The notes beneath the pieces were generated by a model. It was not told the origin of the DNA and made no database searches. It saw only the letters and a program-made list of their open reading frames with translations. This document shows positions 1-14,390 of a stretch of DNA of 64,000 nucleotides, piece by piece. A program made the translations under genes and the position numbers. Source of the stretch: Strigamia acuminata. Its lineage: Eukaryota > Arthropoda > Chilopoda > Geophilomorpha > Linotaeniidae. The number at the start of each line of letters is the position of its first letter. The stretch's first letter is position 1. The DNA lies in contig OX442315.1 in NCBI GenBank assembly GCA_949358305.1, positions 29,166,427 through 29,230,426 of the forward strand, read 5' to 3'.

Positions 1-3000
1 AAAATATTAAAAACGACTAAGAAACAAAAATTAAGCCTAAAGTGAACTAACAGCAAAAGTGAGATCATTTCAAAACGAATGCTCAGCTTCAAACTCAATT
101 CTTGTATTGACTCAACAGATTCGCTTCCTTTTGCACGGGTTCCGCTATAGTGAGTGTCGGTGCCAAAAACGTGTCTACGATTCAGGTAACTGGGGACTTC
201 ATCCAAATCCCCTCTCCCGCATGCGCAGAAAAAGAGAGCAATCAGAGGCGGTGTGAAAATGTGGAGGTTTAGTGCAAGTGGCACCGACGCCTCGTTTCTG
301 ATTCCATTTGGAAGACGGAAGTAACGCTACGATAAACAGTGCAACATCCCTCAAGCCTTCGCAAACTCGATACGTTTGCATTGCTTCGTTTTTTTCCATA
401 ATAATACCGACACAAACGGGGGGAAAAAAATATTCCGAATTTTATCGGTTCAAAATTGTTGCTTCCATACCCCCATATGCAACAACCCAGCCATTTTGGC
501 ACATCAAAAAAATCCCACGACACCTACATAAAGTGGCAATTGCCTCCACCTTGCTTTCTGCAAAGAAACATCCCTGAACGCTTTAAGATTTCCACTTCCC
601 ACTCTCCGTCGTCATCACGAAACCACCACAAATTAGTTTTCCCGAGAAGAAGCAAGTGTAAAATTCGCTGTTTAATCCTATCCCCTTAAACCACTTTTTT
701 TTCTCTCCCAATATTAAATTCTCGTGCAGTGGGTCTCGAGACTCTTCCCCTTTCCCAACACCGAACCAATTACCCTGAGAAACCACGTGTAGTATTGTAT
801 CACCCCAACCTCGGAGCGATAAAAACTAGATATCCGCAACACTATCCGGATTTCGCTATAACTTTGCAAAACCCCAACATACTCATCCAACATTCGAGCA
901 ATCACCTCAAACTCGTGCTGGCAATACTCAAGATCAACTGCAAACCACCCAATCTTATCATCGGCCTTAAAGATACCGTGGTATAAAGATCGTAACCCTA
1001 CTAGACGTCGCCTCAAAGGAATACGCAATCAGAGTCATCTCAGTTTCTCCTATGAAATTTGCGAATTTTCATCGGCGCCAACAAATCCTGTGACAATTGC
1101 ATGACTGGGCCCGGCAGCTGGCAACTCACCAAATGGCTACTACGGTCATCGATGCCCGCCGAGCTCAATTGGATTATTGCCCAGTGCCAGCTCACTTGCC
1201 TTTCGCCAAACGGCCACGTCTGCTTACCAAAGAAACCGTGTCTGGCCGTAAAATGTATTGTCACACACTCAACGATGCCACCTTAAAAGAATAAATCGGT
1301 TAAAGGTTTCCTTTAAACCAGTTTCAACACGAATCTCCATTTCCTCCACTCAAATAGATTGCGCAACTTTAATATTAGGTAAACACCCAATCAACTATGA
1401 TTGCATAATTAAGCACGCGTGCTATTGAGGTGCTTAGAGGATGTATTAAACATCAATCGCATTCAAACAAATGCTGTAACAAGTCAAATTTTTCAGTGAC
1501 CGAGTCCTTATCTGTCTAAACCTGTTTTATTTCGAGTCAACATGCTCGAACTCGGTTCATCGATATTAATAGGAAATCTATCAATCTACGATTCGCCGGA
1601 AGCGTGTATCGACCATTGCCCATAAAATTTACGATGGCCAATTCTTATTAGAGTGCTCGAACAAAATTATTGCTTTCATGTCCCATCTATTTTTTTCCTG
1701 ACGGGTTCAAACGTGGGTTTAACCCTCGTGTAAGGAGTGACAAAGCATTTCATCCCTGTTCCAGCGCAGGAAATACAATAAGAGAGATGTAGAGCAAGTG
1801 TTACATCCCTAATGACAGTGTGTGATTGGCAGGTTTATGACACGACGTTGTCGAGAGACCATCTGACTACAACGTCACCTTTAAAGGTGAAGCGACAAAT
1901 GTCCAGCACGATGCAGTGCGCACTAGCGGTTAAATCCCCAGGGTTCCATGTCCGCTCTTGACATTCATCTATCCTTCTTTGGCACAGTGTTCCTTGTTCT
2001 CAATCCCATCATCCTTTGCAAGTTCATTGAACACGTCTACGGACGAGGAATGAAATGACACCTCAGCCACGAGAAATGACCAACGGCCACTTCAAAATGA
2101 CCTGCCAACACGCTGGGAGGGAAACCAGACGGATTTACAAAGAAGGGAAAAAAAGTGATATGATATGGGAAAACAGAAATAAAAAAGTTAGAAAAAAAAA
2201 CAAGAAATAAAATATATATATATATATATATGATGAAACTGAAAAATAGGCGAAAAATCTAACGTGCACTGAATCGGCAATCGGAGAAGCCATTAATAAG
2301 CACACGGCGGAGAAGAGACAGCAACTGCTTAACGCCGGCGCCAGACCGACAGCCGAGAGAAAAAAGAAAGTCGAGCGGAACAAATGAACCACGAGGAACG
2401 AAGAGAGAAGAAGAAAAGGAGATTGGGGAAGAACAAGAATTCAAGGCAGGGAAATGAGTAGACCACAACGAAGCAAGCGAAAAGAGAACTGCACGATACG
2501 CACAAATCAATTACACAAAACTCTAGTCATAAATAGTAAAAGAAAACTACCGTAAGTACAATTCTTATACTATTTACGCAACAGAAGGCAACAAAATAAA
2601 AATAATGACTACCCGCTTCTATAAAATTAGTTTGGTTTGCTTTTCGTGGATATGCGCAGTAAAAAACCACTGCATTCTAATAATTATACCCCGGATATTT
2701 ATGCAAAATAAAATTCGTTTTATGTGCATAAAATATGCACCAAAAATTCCATTTTATGCAAAATAAAAATAAAAATAAAAAAATAAAAAAATTTATTTGA
2801 GTGAAATCAGGTGTTCAATAATAACTTAATACCATTTTAAAGTGTTCTTGGTGTAATGAATTGTAATTAGTAATTTAATAACAAATGCAGAAATGTCTTT
2901 TGCTACTTTTCGATACATGATGTAAAACTGAGTTTCTCACGGTTGGCCTTTTTCCATGTTCTAAGATTATTATTTATTTATTCATTAGTCCCGAAAAGCA

Positions 3001-6000
3001 TTAAATCCTAAAACCCAAACATGACGTATTAAGATTTAATAATACCAAACAGAGCTTGTGCCCTGACAGCAAGGATAAAAAATGGCTATGGATATCCAAA
3101 AAATACAATTCTTGAAAAATAAATAAATAAAACACGTTATGAAATATAAACGAGTTTGTTTGTTTAAAAAAATAACAAAACAAAACAATTTCTTTTCTGA
3201 TTGTTTGTTTTATCGCTTTTTAAAACTTATTTTCTATTTACGATGCTCTTCTTTTGAGAGTTTAAAATTGAACTTTTTCTTCTATTTCTGTCTGATGTTC
3301 TTGTACGAACTACCAATGTTTTCACGTTGCTTTAGTTATTGTCCACCTAACAACTACCAACTCCTTGTAACCTTAAATCGAATAACCTTTTTAAAACCTC
3401 AATCCAATGAGTTCATTCCCAAACAGACTACACTTTTTTAATCCTAAGCTTTAATTCTACGAGACATTGAGACATAAAGAATATGCTAATTGAATTTTAG
3501 AAAAATTAAATCCTGGTGAGCTCTTCCCTAGATTGCTCACAAGCAAAAAGGGTGACATAAATGTGAAGATGGAACTCCAACCCTAGTCAGGCATCTGTTA
3601 AAGCTCACTTGAAGAAGAAATGATGTCAGAGTAATGAATTAAAGTAGTGACGTGGTCTTAAATTACATAAGACCTCTCGCGACGATATAAGTTAGATTTA
3701 CTGCTGTGAAATGTCTTCAACAGCCCTTAAACTTAGTCCGTAGTTCCTGCTTGTTCAAGAAAGGAAAGAGATGTAGGAAGTTTACAAGTATTTTAAAAAA
3801 GTACGTATTAAATTACAAATTTAAATTATGCCTGCATACATTCTGTTCGTTGGTAATGGCTTGTACATTCAAATCGTTTCATTTCCCCAGACAAAAAGTT
3901 GTTTTACAATAAATGTACGATATATCACTTTAAAGACGTAAAGAACAACTTCATTAAACGTCCACATGAGCGAACTACGGCCATTTTGGTCAAAGGCCAC
4001 AGATTTCAAAACAATTTTGAGATTTTACAATTGCTTTAATGCACTCGGACAGATAATCTCGCATCTAGTGAGTACTTTAAAAAATTAATTATTTTCAACA
4101 ACAATTTTTCATCAATAATATTGTGGGAAAGTACATTTATTTGTTTTGGAAAGTCGTCAAAAAGTAACAACCAAATCTTATCTAGCAAAACTAACGAGTT
4201 ATTGGCTGCGCTGCACTAATACATCACAAATCAATTAGAAAAATTAAGACTGTAATAAATCATTGTTTAAGTGATTGCCGTTACTTAGTGGAGCCAGGAG
4301 ACAAACAACGGCCTTTAAACATGATTAAGTAGTAGCACGTTCGGAAAAAAACACTAAAAATGAATTTTTTCTAATCAGTTTTAAGCTTGTATAAATGTTC
4401 AATTAAAAATCTCAAGAATATTTTAATCAAAACTGCACCTCAGTCATAAAACAAATATTGAAATAACTCAATATGCGTAAGAATTAAACCTTAAAATATG
4501 TCAAATTTAAAACGTTGTTTGGACAACTAACAAGGTTATGCAAAGGGTGCGATCAATATTTACGGAACTCGGCAAACAAGAAATTAAGATTACATTCTCT
4601 CAGCTAACTAACTTTGCAGCACTTTGTTTTTAAATACCGTATTTCATTTATCAAATTGCCGCTTAGATAGACAATTCTCGACCAGAACAATACGAATTAC
4701 TAATACTTAGATTCTATTTTTGGAAATAATTCATCGTTAGTCAAAACCCGTTCAACCAACCATTAACCGTGGAGACCCTTACAGCAAAGCTTAAATTCTG
4801 ATAATCTCTTAAGTGATTTTCATCGTGCTATTGGTTTTCTTTCCCCACTCAACTCTTTAGAAATGAAGGACTATACTTAAGTTCTCAACTGCTAACAGAA
4901 AATGAGTTATTTTCTACACCGCATAAAAATTTAATTCAACAAAATCGATTTCACAACTAAATAAAAGGAAAAGAATTAAACTACACTTTTAGTCAAAATG
5001 AAGCAATACAAAGTCCTAGACTTTTTATTCAAAATATAAAATACGAAAAAGTTTTTTTGCCTCGGTGTCAATGACCATTAAACGAAAATATTATGGTGAT
5101 AAGAAATGATAACTTACCAATTACCACATTTGTCATTTTGATTTATCGAGTTCGGGTTTTTTATTCAAATTTTAGAATTCAAGATGGCGATTCCATAGTT
5201 TCATGTTCATAAATGAGCACTTTCAAAGTTTCGTTTCTAGGCAATGCGCATTTTCGTTATTACAAACGCTCTATGCACGTATATATACATATTTGTAAAA
5301 TATCGTAGCAACATTCAACGAAACCATGTATTTGAAATAAAAATAAAAATAAAATAAAAATAAAAATTTGTCGTAGATTAGCAAAATATTTTTAAACATT
5401 TCTCGTAAACAACTTCTGACGTAGTTAACAGATTAAAATAATGCCTAGTTCACACTTGAACCACTTTTGTAGAAGAGTCGCCATTTTGTTCTGAGTTGTA
5501 GAAAACTATAGTACAAGTGTGAACACAAGAGTTTCTAAAAGTTGGATAAGTAGATAAGTGGTTCAAATGCGAACATGGCATAAGAGTAAAACCTGCTTAT
5601 AGCTTGTTGTTTCATTAATAAACAGAAGTAGCATTCACAAAGTCTTTAAGACTGGCATACCGGTACCTTATATTATCTCATTTTAGACAGTTATATGAAC
5701 AACAAAGGGGTGTTAATCTGCAAAAAATATTAAAATGCTAGAAAGCGTGTTTAGAATTGTAGTTAAACCATTTTTCAGGCTAGATCGAGACAACCAGATC
5801 AAACGACACTAAATATATTTTCGAAATTCAGAGTTTAAAACTGTTATTTAAATACGTTGCTTAGTCTAAATGATTTTTCGAATGCAGCTAGAGTTTAATG
5901 GTACATTTTGTTACAGTAATTAATTTTGTATTTCGATGACTTTATGATACCACAATCAGCAATGCTTAAATAAATAAACGACCCAATATGTAACGAAGGT

Positions 6001-9000
6001 TTGCTAATTCAAATAACAATTGTGCCTAACATCTAAAAATTGCACACACATCTTGACCAGAAAAATCATCTAGTTTAACGATTTAATTATAAAATTCTTT
6101 CACACAATAAAATTAAAAAATTAAAAGAAATATGTAGCCAGAAAGAAATGCATTTCAATACGTAACAAATTTACATGGCTTCATACATACATAATTTAAT
6201 TTGTAAGATATAGATGTGTGTACAATTCAAGTTCCAAGTCCATATTGACAACAAATACTTAGTTTGAGGCAATGACCGTGTTACGTTGGCAAATACAAAT
6301 ACACTTGGTGGAAAAAACGAAAACACTTTAGATGACCAAACTTTGTCAGCTTGCTCTCTATAAGTTGTATAAAGTGCGTTGTTGTGGTTCTGCTTAGCAA
6401 ACAAATACCCTACTCTACTCAGCTGCTGTGTCGTAAGGGAAAGATTTGTTTGACAAAGTTTGGTTCGTTTTCGCTTTAGTTTATGCACTAAACCACAGAG
6501 TACCACTGTATATCATCCTTTTCAACTCCTCACTTGATGCGTGACAAAGCGGTCAGACACAACCTTCCTTAGTATTACACACGAATGAAAGTGTGAAAGT
6601 GCAGAATTTGTCAAGGCTTACACGAGCCATATCTTTTTTTTGCAAGAAAACTTGCCTGCACTTACACTTGCTCAAAGCCTCGTTGGTTAAATAATAAACT
6701 GCTATCTCATAACATGAAAAAGGGGAAAATTAATCAGCCATGCACATAGTTAATTTAAAGTGCGGACCATTTCTTTTGAATTTAATTGGTGTGGTAGTCA
6801 GTTCGTCTCGGAGCAGTCGGTCTTATATCAGGTGGTTAAACAGGCATTTAATGATTAATTTGTGCAGGCAATCCTCCTTTGTGCTTTCATTTAGTATTCA
6901 TGAAGTTGTTTCGTTGTCTCTCGCGTTTTCATTACTATTATATTACCGCACACTTGCTTTCCATTCGACTGCAGTTTTAATGGCTGATAAATTTACTGGA
7001 GGCGAGGCACCGAGGTGGGCCAAACGAGAAGTAAAACGTCAGAGCCGCAACAAAAAAATGTTATTAATAATTGCAACCCAATTGACAACAGATTGGCACG
7101 TGGCCTGTTGCCAAGGTTACTTTTCTGTCACGGCGTCTACTGGGAATGATGTGGCAAATTAAAGATGCATTCAATTGCAAACAAGGCCCTCCATTGCATG
7201 ATTAATTCATCAGATTCGTGAATTATTGGCACTGTTCATGCCCCTCAACGTCTTCTAACATGAAAATAATGACCAATTCAAAGTGCCGATAAATGACATG
7301 TCATTCATTAAACTCAAAAGCAAATATTAAAAAAAATATATATACGCGACTTTTTTTTTTTTTTAATTAATTATTCTAATTTCTTTCAAACTTAAACTTC
7401 AAAATAATTGCTACCTTCCAAAACTTTTTTTGCTGTAAAAAAAAAAAAGAAAAAAAAAAAAAAAAACCTTTTAACAAAATTAGTGCACATCTCGCAGTGA
7501 AAATCGATTAATTTTCTGATGATGTTGTGGAATTTAGAGTCTAGTTCTCGGCATTTAAAAAAATCGATAAAACAGAACGAGTTTTTGCACCACTGCGGTT
7601 TAATCGGCTTATTGTAAATACAATCTATATCGATTGTAGAAATCATATAAGCATTAATCGATTTTAAATCTCTTTAGAAATCGATGAAATAATAAACAAT
7701 TTATTTATCACAAGAATTTAGCAGGCTATAAAAACGAAATCGATTTCCCTTCTTTTGTATTCAAATCGATACACGAACGATTTTTTTTAAAACCAAAAAC
7801 CCTACGAAATCCTTCCTTCCTCCCCCCGTTTGAAATGCCGTACACACTCGGCAGCAATACTCGAGGTTAAGACCATTTTAATTCCCAAAGAAATCTTTGG
7901 TATAAAACGTGCACTAGAGTAAAAAACGAGACTAAGAGAAGGGGAAAAGGAAGGAAAAAAAAAACATTTTACGGTTTTTCGATATGTAAAACACGCAATT
8001 GCGGTAATGCAAGACCTTTGGAGCAGAAAGGCCATCAAAGACACCCTGGGATGGAAAGTATTTGTGGTGAGAGACGCTCCCAAACGGCCACAATGGGAAT
8101 CAATTTAGTGCAACGATTCTAAGATCCTATTTCCATGGAAACAAGAGAAGGGGAATGAATAAGAGATTTAAAAAAGATATTGCCACTCGGTTACCCATCA
8201 AACAAAACAAGCTTTTAATTCAATTTAAAAATATGACTGTTTGAGGACTTCATTGACTTATCTCACACAACAAGGAGGAAAAAAATTCATTATTAATTTC
8301 TCCAATAACACGCATTGATCGCGCAACCCACAAAAACAATAAAATTCGACTTTCTATTCCCTTTGTGCCAATACAAGCAATTGGCTACAATTAAAACGTT
8401 GCACTTATGTATTTTTAAATTTTAAAACATTCATAATCTTTGGTGATAAGTTTCGTTACAAATTAATTGGCAATTAGGCGATCGCTAAATATTTTAAAAA
8501 TATTTTAACCAGCGGTTATCAATCCTTATTTTAACGACTTCGCGGCAAAGCTAATAGCTCGTGTTTGTGTAACTCTCTGACTTTGCTGCAATGGCCATTG
8601 TTAAGGAAATAGTCGTAATTAGCATTAAGTTGGAGAAGGCCACAATTATGTCGCACAGCATGTTCGCATAATTGTGCAGAGTAAAAAAAAAAACTCAAAA
8701 GCTTTATTTCAAAGAAATATTTTCACATTTCAACGGTAATGTAAATTGATTTAAAACTCGTCTCGCTTATGATTTGAAAACAACTATTGAAAAATGACAA
8801 GCAATAATAAACTAGAAAAAATTTGCATGCATAATAAATTCCATCATACATCTCAGAAACAATATTTCCCGTTTTTTTTCCCTTCGGTTCTCTCTTTGTC
8901 AAAAGTAAAGACAAATGAAGTTATTTCCAATATCATAATTGAATTATAAAACAGTCGTTCCAATTTATATTTCGCCCAAATCATTTTAAAATCATCATAA

Positions 9001-9540
9001 TTATTAAACAATCATAATTACTGTAATTACTGCATCAGCCACCCACTATTACAATCGTTTCAAAATCTAAAAAAAAGGAACTTCAAATTACCGTACATCA
9101 TAATTCCCAGATGCAATGCAGAAAAGCAAAGCAGCATTTCTAGTCGTGCACACTGCACACTGCACAGCCAAATAAACTCGGTTGTTTAGAAAGACTTTTA
9201 ATTTGAAATTTATCAGTAGAGATTTACAGAAAGCGCCCAACTTCAAATTGCGAGGTAGTGATTAAATGGCACAGGCAGTTAATTAATCGCCATGTATCCT
9301 GTTTGCACGCTTCGATAACCACTCGCAAGTTGATTGAAAATTGCATGAGGGTAAAGGCATAAGATCGACTAATCATTGTTAGCTCTGCCAATAACAGGAA
9401 GCGCAATCGCCTTTTCAATGTTACAAATTCAAGTCAACCACAGGCATTCAATGCCAGCCGTATAATTAATACGGTAGCGATCGGCATCAATCAAAGGTAC
9501 TACATTGTTCCAATGGTTTCAAGGGGAAAATCCTAGCAAA
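1..9540. other. AT-rich non-coding stretch, no supported gene
   Basis: I see no open frame here with recognisable protein similarity or convincing splice context. The short open frames (for example 6740-7162 on the plus strand) have the composition of random AT-rich sequence. The stretch contains an AT dinucleotide run near 2213-2232, AAAAT-type tandem repeats near 2765-2790 and 5340-5370, and A/T homopolymers near 7350 and 7440-7466. The first 1.3 kb is somewhat richer in GC but holds nothing I recognise. Segments at 5195-5272 and 6027-6078 recur inverted near 51.5 kb (see findings). Confidence 0.6.
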
Positions 9541-9548
9541 TTACAAAT

Positions 9549-9748
9549 TTTGACCTCTATATAAAGGCTACGAAGAGAGCCAATCCCCAATCTAACAAAA
9601 AACACACAGAAGTTTACAAAACTTTATTCAATTAATGAATAATGAAAAACTTACACAAACACGCGAAAAAGGGCCTAAAAATTACTTGGCGACTAGTAAA
9701 AATTAGACTGGGGATTGACTCTCTTTGTAGCCTTTTTATAATGGTCAT
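9549..9748. mobile_element. MITE-like inverted-repeat element, about 200 bp
   Basis: Two arms of about 45 bases, at 9549-9594 and 9703-9748, are inverted copies of each other with only a few mismatches. Both contain the shared core aaggctac followed by a variant of agagagccaatcccc. The roughly 110-base centre has no coding capacity. Size and structure fit a non-autonomous DNA transposon (MITE). I could not define a target-site duplication with confidence, and no second copy was seen in the window, so the family is unassigned. Confidence 0.7.
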
Positions 9749-9749
9749 A

Positions 9750-11745
9750 CCCCTGGTGTTTTTTCTTTAAATGTACAATTTATTTATTTAAAAATTAGAC
9801 AAGCCATAAGTTAACAACATTTATTTGCAAATGTTGTATAATTTGAATTCCTGAATGAGGTCAACAAATTTGTCTACAATTGGGAGCAAATACGACTACC
9901 AGCTCCAAGCTAAATATTTGTCTTCTGTGCTGGTCAAACAAAAATGTGACGAAAAATGAACATCTTTTAATTAATTTTTCCTTTTAATTAAAAATAAAAA
10001 CTTCAATACAAATACCCTATCGGTTTGGTAAAAGATGTCTTTTAATTAAACTTCGCAATAAGTGTTTTAAATTGGGATATTTGCTTTCCAAAATAGTTTT
10101 AACGTCTAGAACGGATCCAACACAAGTCTAAAAATGCTTTAAAACGCATTAGTTTTTTAAATTTGGGGTTTTATCGTAATAAATGTTTCGATATGAAAAA
10201 TTTACAAACAAAAAAGCAATTTTACTCAATTGTTTTCATTCTTTTCATACCATTATACAACATACGGTATATAAAAAAAGATATAGATAAAAGAAATTTA
10301 CTTCTTTTATATAGAATTACAAAGTTTAAACAAAAGGATTCTGGTTTTGCTTCTAAATTTAATTAGTGCGTTGCAACTTCACTTTAAGTTTGAATCATTC
10401 GTTGCCACTTGGCAACAAATACATTTACTTTAAAAAGAAAAGCAAGCTTTGAAATTTTTCCTTCCTCGCTTCCATTTGGAGCTGGTGTAAATTTTTTATA
10501 ACGCCACCGCAGCCGCCATTAAGCCACACAGCAACAACTTAATAAAAAAATCGGGCGCTCTCCCTTTGCCAGATTTGCCCCACCTTTCAAAACGTGATGC
10601 AATTTCAGCAAAAGAAGACGAATTATTTTGATGAAAGACCCGCAATTGCACACCCAAATGTTACTCTTGTCATTTGCTTTTCCTCCTAAAATACGCATAA
10701 AAAACACATACGCAAATGTCAGCACACTTATAAAATACTGCCTACACTATAACCCGCGCACGATTTTTTTTATATTGTTTATATCCCATTTTACAATTTT
10801 TATTATAACATAAAGATATTCCATTTCGAGTCAAAACTTTGCACTGATTTGATTCAATTCGCCCAATTGCACGCCCATTAATTGGCATCAACTGTTGCTC
10901 GATTAAACTCCACACCCGAAAAATATCGATTTAATGCATTACACAAAGTGACCTTTGTTGCATAAATTGGATCACAACTAAACAGTGCCAAAGAAAACAC
11001 AACGGAATTGAATCTGCAGGCCATGTTAGCCCATCCCCCTCCACCCTTTAAAATGAAATCCAATCTACATGAGAAACTTGCAATGTCTCATTTCCATCGA
11101 TTTCTGATCTCCCTACACGCACTGGCTCGCCAATTGCATTCTGGGTCGCTTCTAACAATGCATCAGAGGAGATGTTGGGAGGTTCTCAAAGAAATTTTTT
11201 CTTCCACTCACTGAAGATTGCAATGACCAAAAACTAACATGAACGACATGATCAAAACATCAAATACTCAGTACAGAAGTGAACAAAATTCGACGGCGTC
11301 TTTTCATTTCACTTCCAAATTGGAAAAATTTAAATCCAAACTTTAAATTAGTTTTTACAGTACCGCAGCAAATGTAACAAGCCTAAACTCAATTTTCGCT
11401 CATACAACACCTTAGTAATTAATCAATAAAAATAAAATACTTTTATTTAGATTTATTTTAAAAAAAAATTCGAAATCCGAAATACATCAGCTGTGCATAT
11501 GATTCATGATTTCCATAAGCCGATTGCCGATTCGCGTTGATCGCACGTTGAAGTGGAGGGGAAAAATGATAGCGGCACTTGCATTGCGCATCGCATCACG
11601 GGCAATGTACTTGTACATGCACGGCCAAATTGTGTCTTTGAAAGTCTGTGTCTGCAAGAATTTTGATTGGCTTACAGAAACCACATGATCATACGACAGC
11701 CTGAAAACAAACACGCGTGATGACTAACAATAAATTCCATTTTCT
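9750..11745. other. AT-rich non-coding stretch
   Basis: No gene is supported. Pieces at 10688-10726, 10863-10912 and 10990-11016 recur in inverted form at 50.85-50.90 and 51.63-51.71 kb, which shows that this segment shares ancestry with the mosaic island beside the plexin gene. Short open frames here look like chance frames. Confidence 0.55.
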
Positions 11746-11747
11746 TT

Positions 11748-12122
11748 TGCTTTAAACACGCAGTTTGTGTCTTAATTTATTTAATTTAGTAACGAAGCTT
11801 TCTGACCTTTCTGGTCTTCATTGGGTCTCATCTTATTCTGCAGAGCCCATCAAGCCTGTGCAGTGGAATGCTAATCATAGGGGCTACAATCCCTTTAAGT
11901 ACACTTTTTTCACCGCTTTAAAGTGTGAGTGCACTAAGAATATATGTACGCAATGTGCGTAATGCTTAACACCTCCCCTTAGTGAGGTTTATACCGGAGT
12001 GTACGTTCATATAAATGCAAAATTATTGCGCTTTTTTCTTTCTTTGTCCGAATAAATTAATTTTTTGGCTTTTAAACATTTAATTTAGAATTCTAACTTC
12101 TACAAACTGCGTGTTTAAAAGC
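11748..12122. mobile_element. non-autonomous TIR element, about 375 bp
   Basis: The ends are inverted copies of about 21 bases. The left end (from about 11749) reads tttaaacacgcagtttgt, and the right end (about 12101-12121) is its reverse complement with one extra base. The centre has no open frame with similarity to a transposase. It has a moderately higher GC content than the flanks and reads as inserted DNA. This is probably a small non-autonomous DNA transposon of unknown superfamily. No second copy was seen in the window. Confidence 0.55.
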
Positions 12123-14390
12123 CGAAATAGTAATTTATTCTCACAATTAAAAGGAGGGGAGAAAAACACGATTTTATACGTGCCGTAATTTGTTTAAAAA
12201 CATATCTAATTTACCTACACAAAAGAATATTCGAGAAATCAGAATTTGAAAGTAAAAAATTAGATAGCATGAACGCGCCTACAAAGTTGTTCACGAAAGC
12301 CACACGAGATTGAAACGAGATAATTTACATTTTTCCATTGACAAGTTGGTTAGCATCGACAGAGTTTTATATTGTCAGAAATCTGGTATCGAATTTCTAA
12401 AATGAGATTCCAAAAATTTCCCCAGGGCCCCAAATAGGTTTTCAAATAGGTTGAAACTTGAAAAGCATGAAAATCGAAAATTCGAAACATGAAATTCACA
12501 TTGTGGTCATTCAAAGGGTTTTGACTGAATAAATAATAAAAAGAAATTAAATCAAACAAAGAAAATATTTAAAGCTTCGATAAAGTAAGCTAAGTAAGTT
12601 AAGATGACCCGGTTGATATTCACCCCAGTTTAGTTTTCCAGCAAATTTCTTCAGTTACCCCTTATTTTGATGCGATCAAATTACAAGTGCAACTACTCTA
12701 TCACCCAACTTTTATAGATCAAAAATTATAGATAAAAAGAAGACATTTGATGCCGGAGGAGGATATGAAAGCACAGCGCCATCTGCCACTAGTTTTTCTA
12801 GAGATAAGAAGACAACCTTCTACTCGTTTCTTCTCCCAGTACCAAGGCGAGAGACAAGCTTTTAGTGCAATTTAAAACCAAAACGAAAGAGAGAGAGAAA
12901 GAGGGGAAAAAAGAAAAAAAGACATGTTAACAAAGCTATTTACCGACTCCCTAAAGGAGAGAAGGGGATGTGCGCATGTGCAGATAAGAAAACATGTCGC
13001 GATTATGAATTTAGAATTGTAAATTACAAATTAAACTTCCATTTTGGATATCAAATTTAAAAATTTAAATGTGTTGTTGAAGGATGTGATCAACCAACAT
13101 CAAAGTATTTATGAAACAAGCGTGCATCAGCATTTTTAAATACATAACTTATAGTTTCCGCTTGCAAATCAGCAGCATTTCCTATGTCAAACATAAAAAA
13201 CCGTTTTTTAAAAATGCAAATTCCTTTTCCCCCCTTCTTCACCATTCTTTAAATTAAAAATTACATATTCAAATCGCTTTTCTTATTTTTTTTTTGTCAT
13301 GCCCACCGTCTATTATGCAATCCAGTAAAACAAATAATACGAGAATATTGCAACTATTGATCTATCGAAAGACTACTTTAAAATAATGCATACCGGTAAG
13401 CTCCTATTTATTATTCTGTTTCAATTCTTCTGCAACAGCGCTGCCACTTTTCATCCATAAAAGAAAAATTTTAAGTCATCAATAACCCGCAAAAGCAATT
13501 TTTGAAAATAAACATTTCCACCTACTTTCCTCGGATTGGTAAATAACTTAATTTTTCTTTTTTAAAAAAAAAAAAACAATTTATTAAATACACATTTCAT
13601 ATAATATATCATTTTGCCAGGAAATGAGTAAAAGTTGATTTCTTCCTAAACAAGCAAGTTGAAATATAAATTTTACTCTTTAATGATTTCTTCTTCAAAT
13701 AATCTAAACCTTATTGCAATTCCCTATGCCATTCCTAATGTTTGTTCAAAATCCCTTGTTGCACCTGGTCATCCGAGACACGCCCATTCCACTCCTTAAT
13801 CTCAATCCAAGCGAAAAACCGTCCCTCTTTTTTTTCTCATTGACCGTCCCTTACTGAATATTTCAAAGAGAAGAGACTGCTCACGAGTGAATTCCAAATG
13901 CAAGACCTGTGTTCGAAAACACAACCAAATTCCAATTCGCCATATGGTGACAAAGAGCCGAAATGAGTCTTTCCATTATCCCCTCCTTTTTAGAAATATA
14001 TCCAATATTTATATCTAGTTCAGAATGCAGAAAAATATATATTTATATCACAATATGCCATTTTTCTCTACGGTGTTACTTCTCGCGCCCGCATTGCTTG
14101 CTCCCATTCCTTATTCACCCACAGTCAATCACGCGTCATCCAAAATGCATGGTTTGAACTAAGTGGAGAGGAAAAGGATAAATAAAATCAATATTGCTAA
14201 GAATTTTCTCCTTTATACGCCACAACCGAGCTACAGGCAGCAAAGAATATAACTTTTATACTACAAAATATTCGCTTATTTTATTTATATCAGAAAATCT
14301 TGCCGCTAAAATAGAAATTACTTTTTAATTGAAATTCCAAACTAGTTTCAACTTTAAACATAGAATGAATAGTGACGAAAAATGTGTAAT
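12123..14390. other. AT-rich non-coding stretch
   Basis: No coding exon, RNA gene or repeat family was recognised. There are homopolymer A/T runs and a purine-rich GA patch near 12885-12930. Confidence 0.55.

Noticed and set aside
6740-7162. 140-codon plus-strand frame starting MHIVNLKC
   Set aside because: No domain, no splice partner and no codon pattern; its length is possible by chance in 64 kb.
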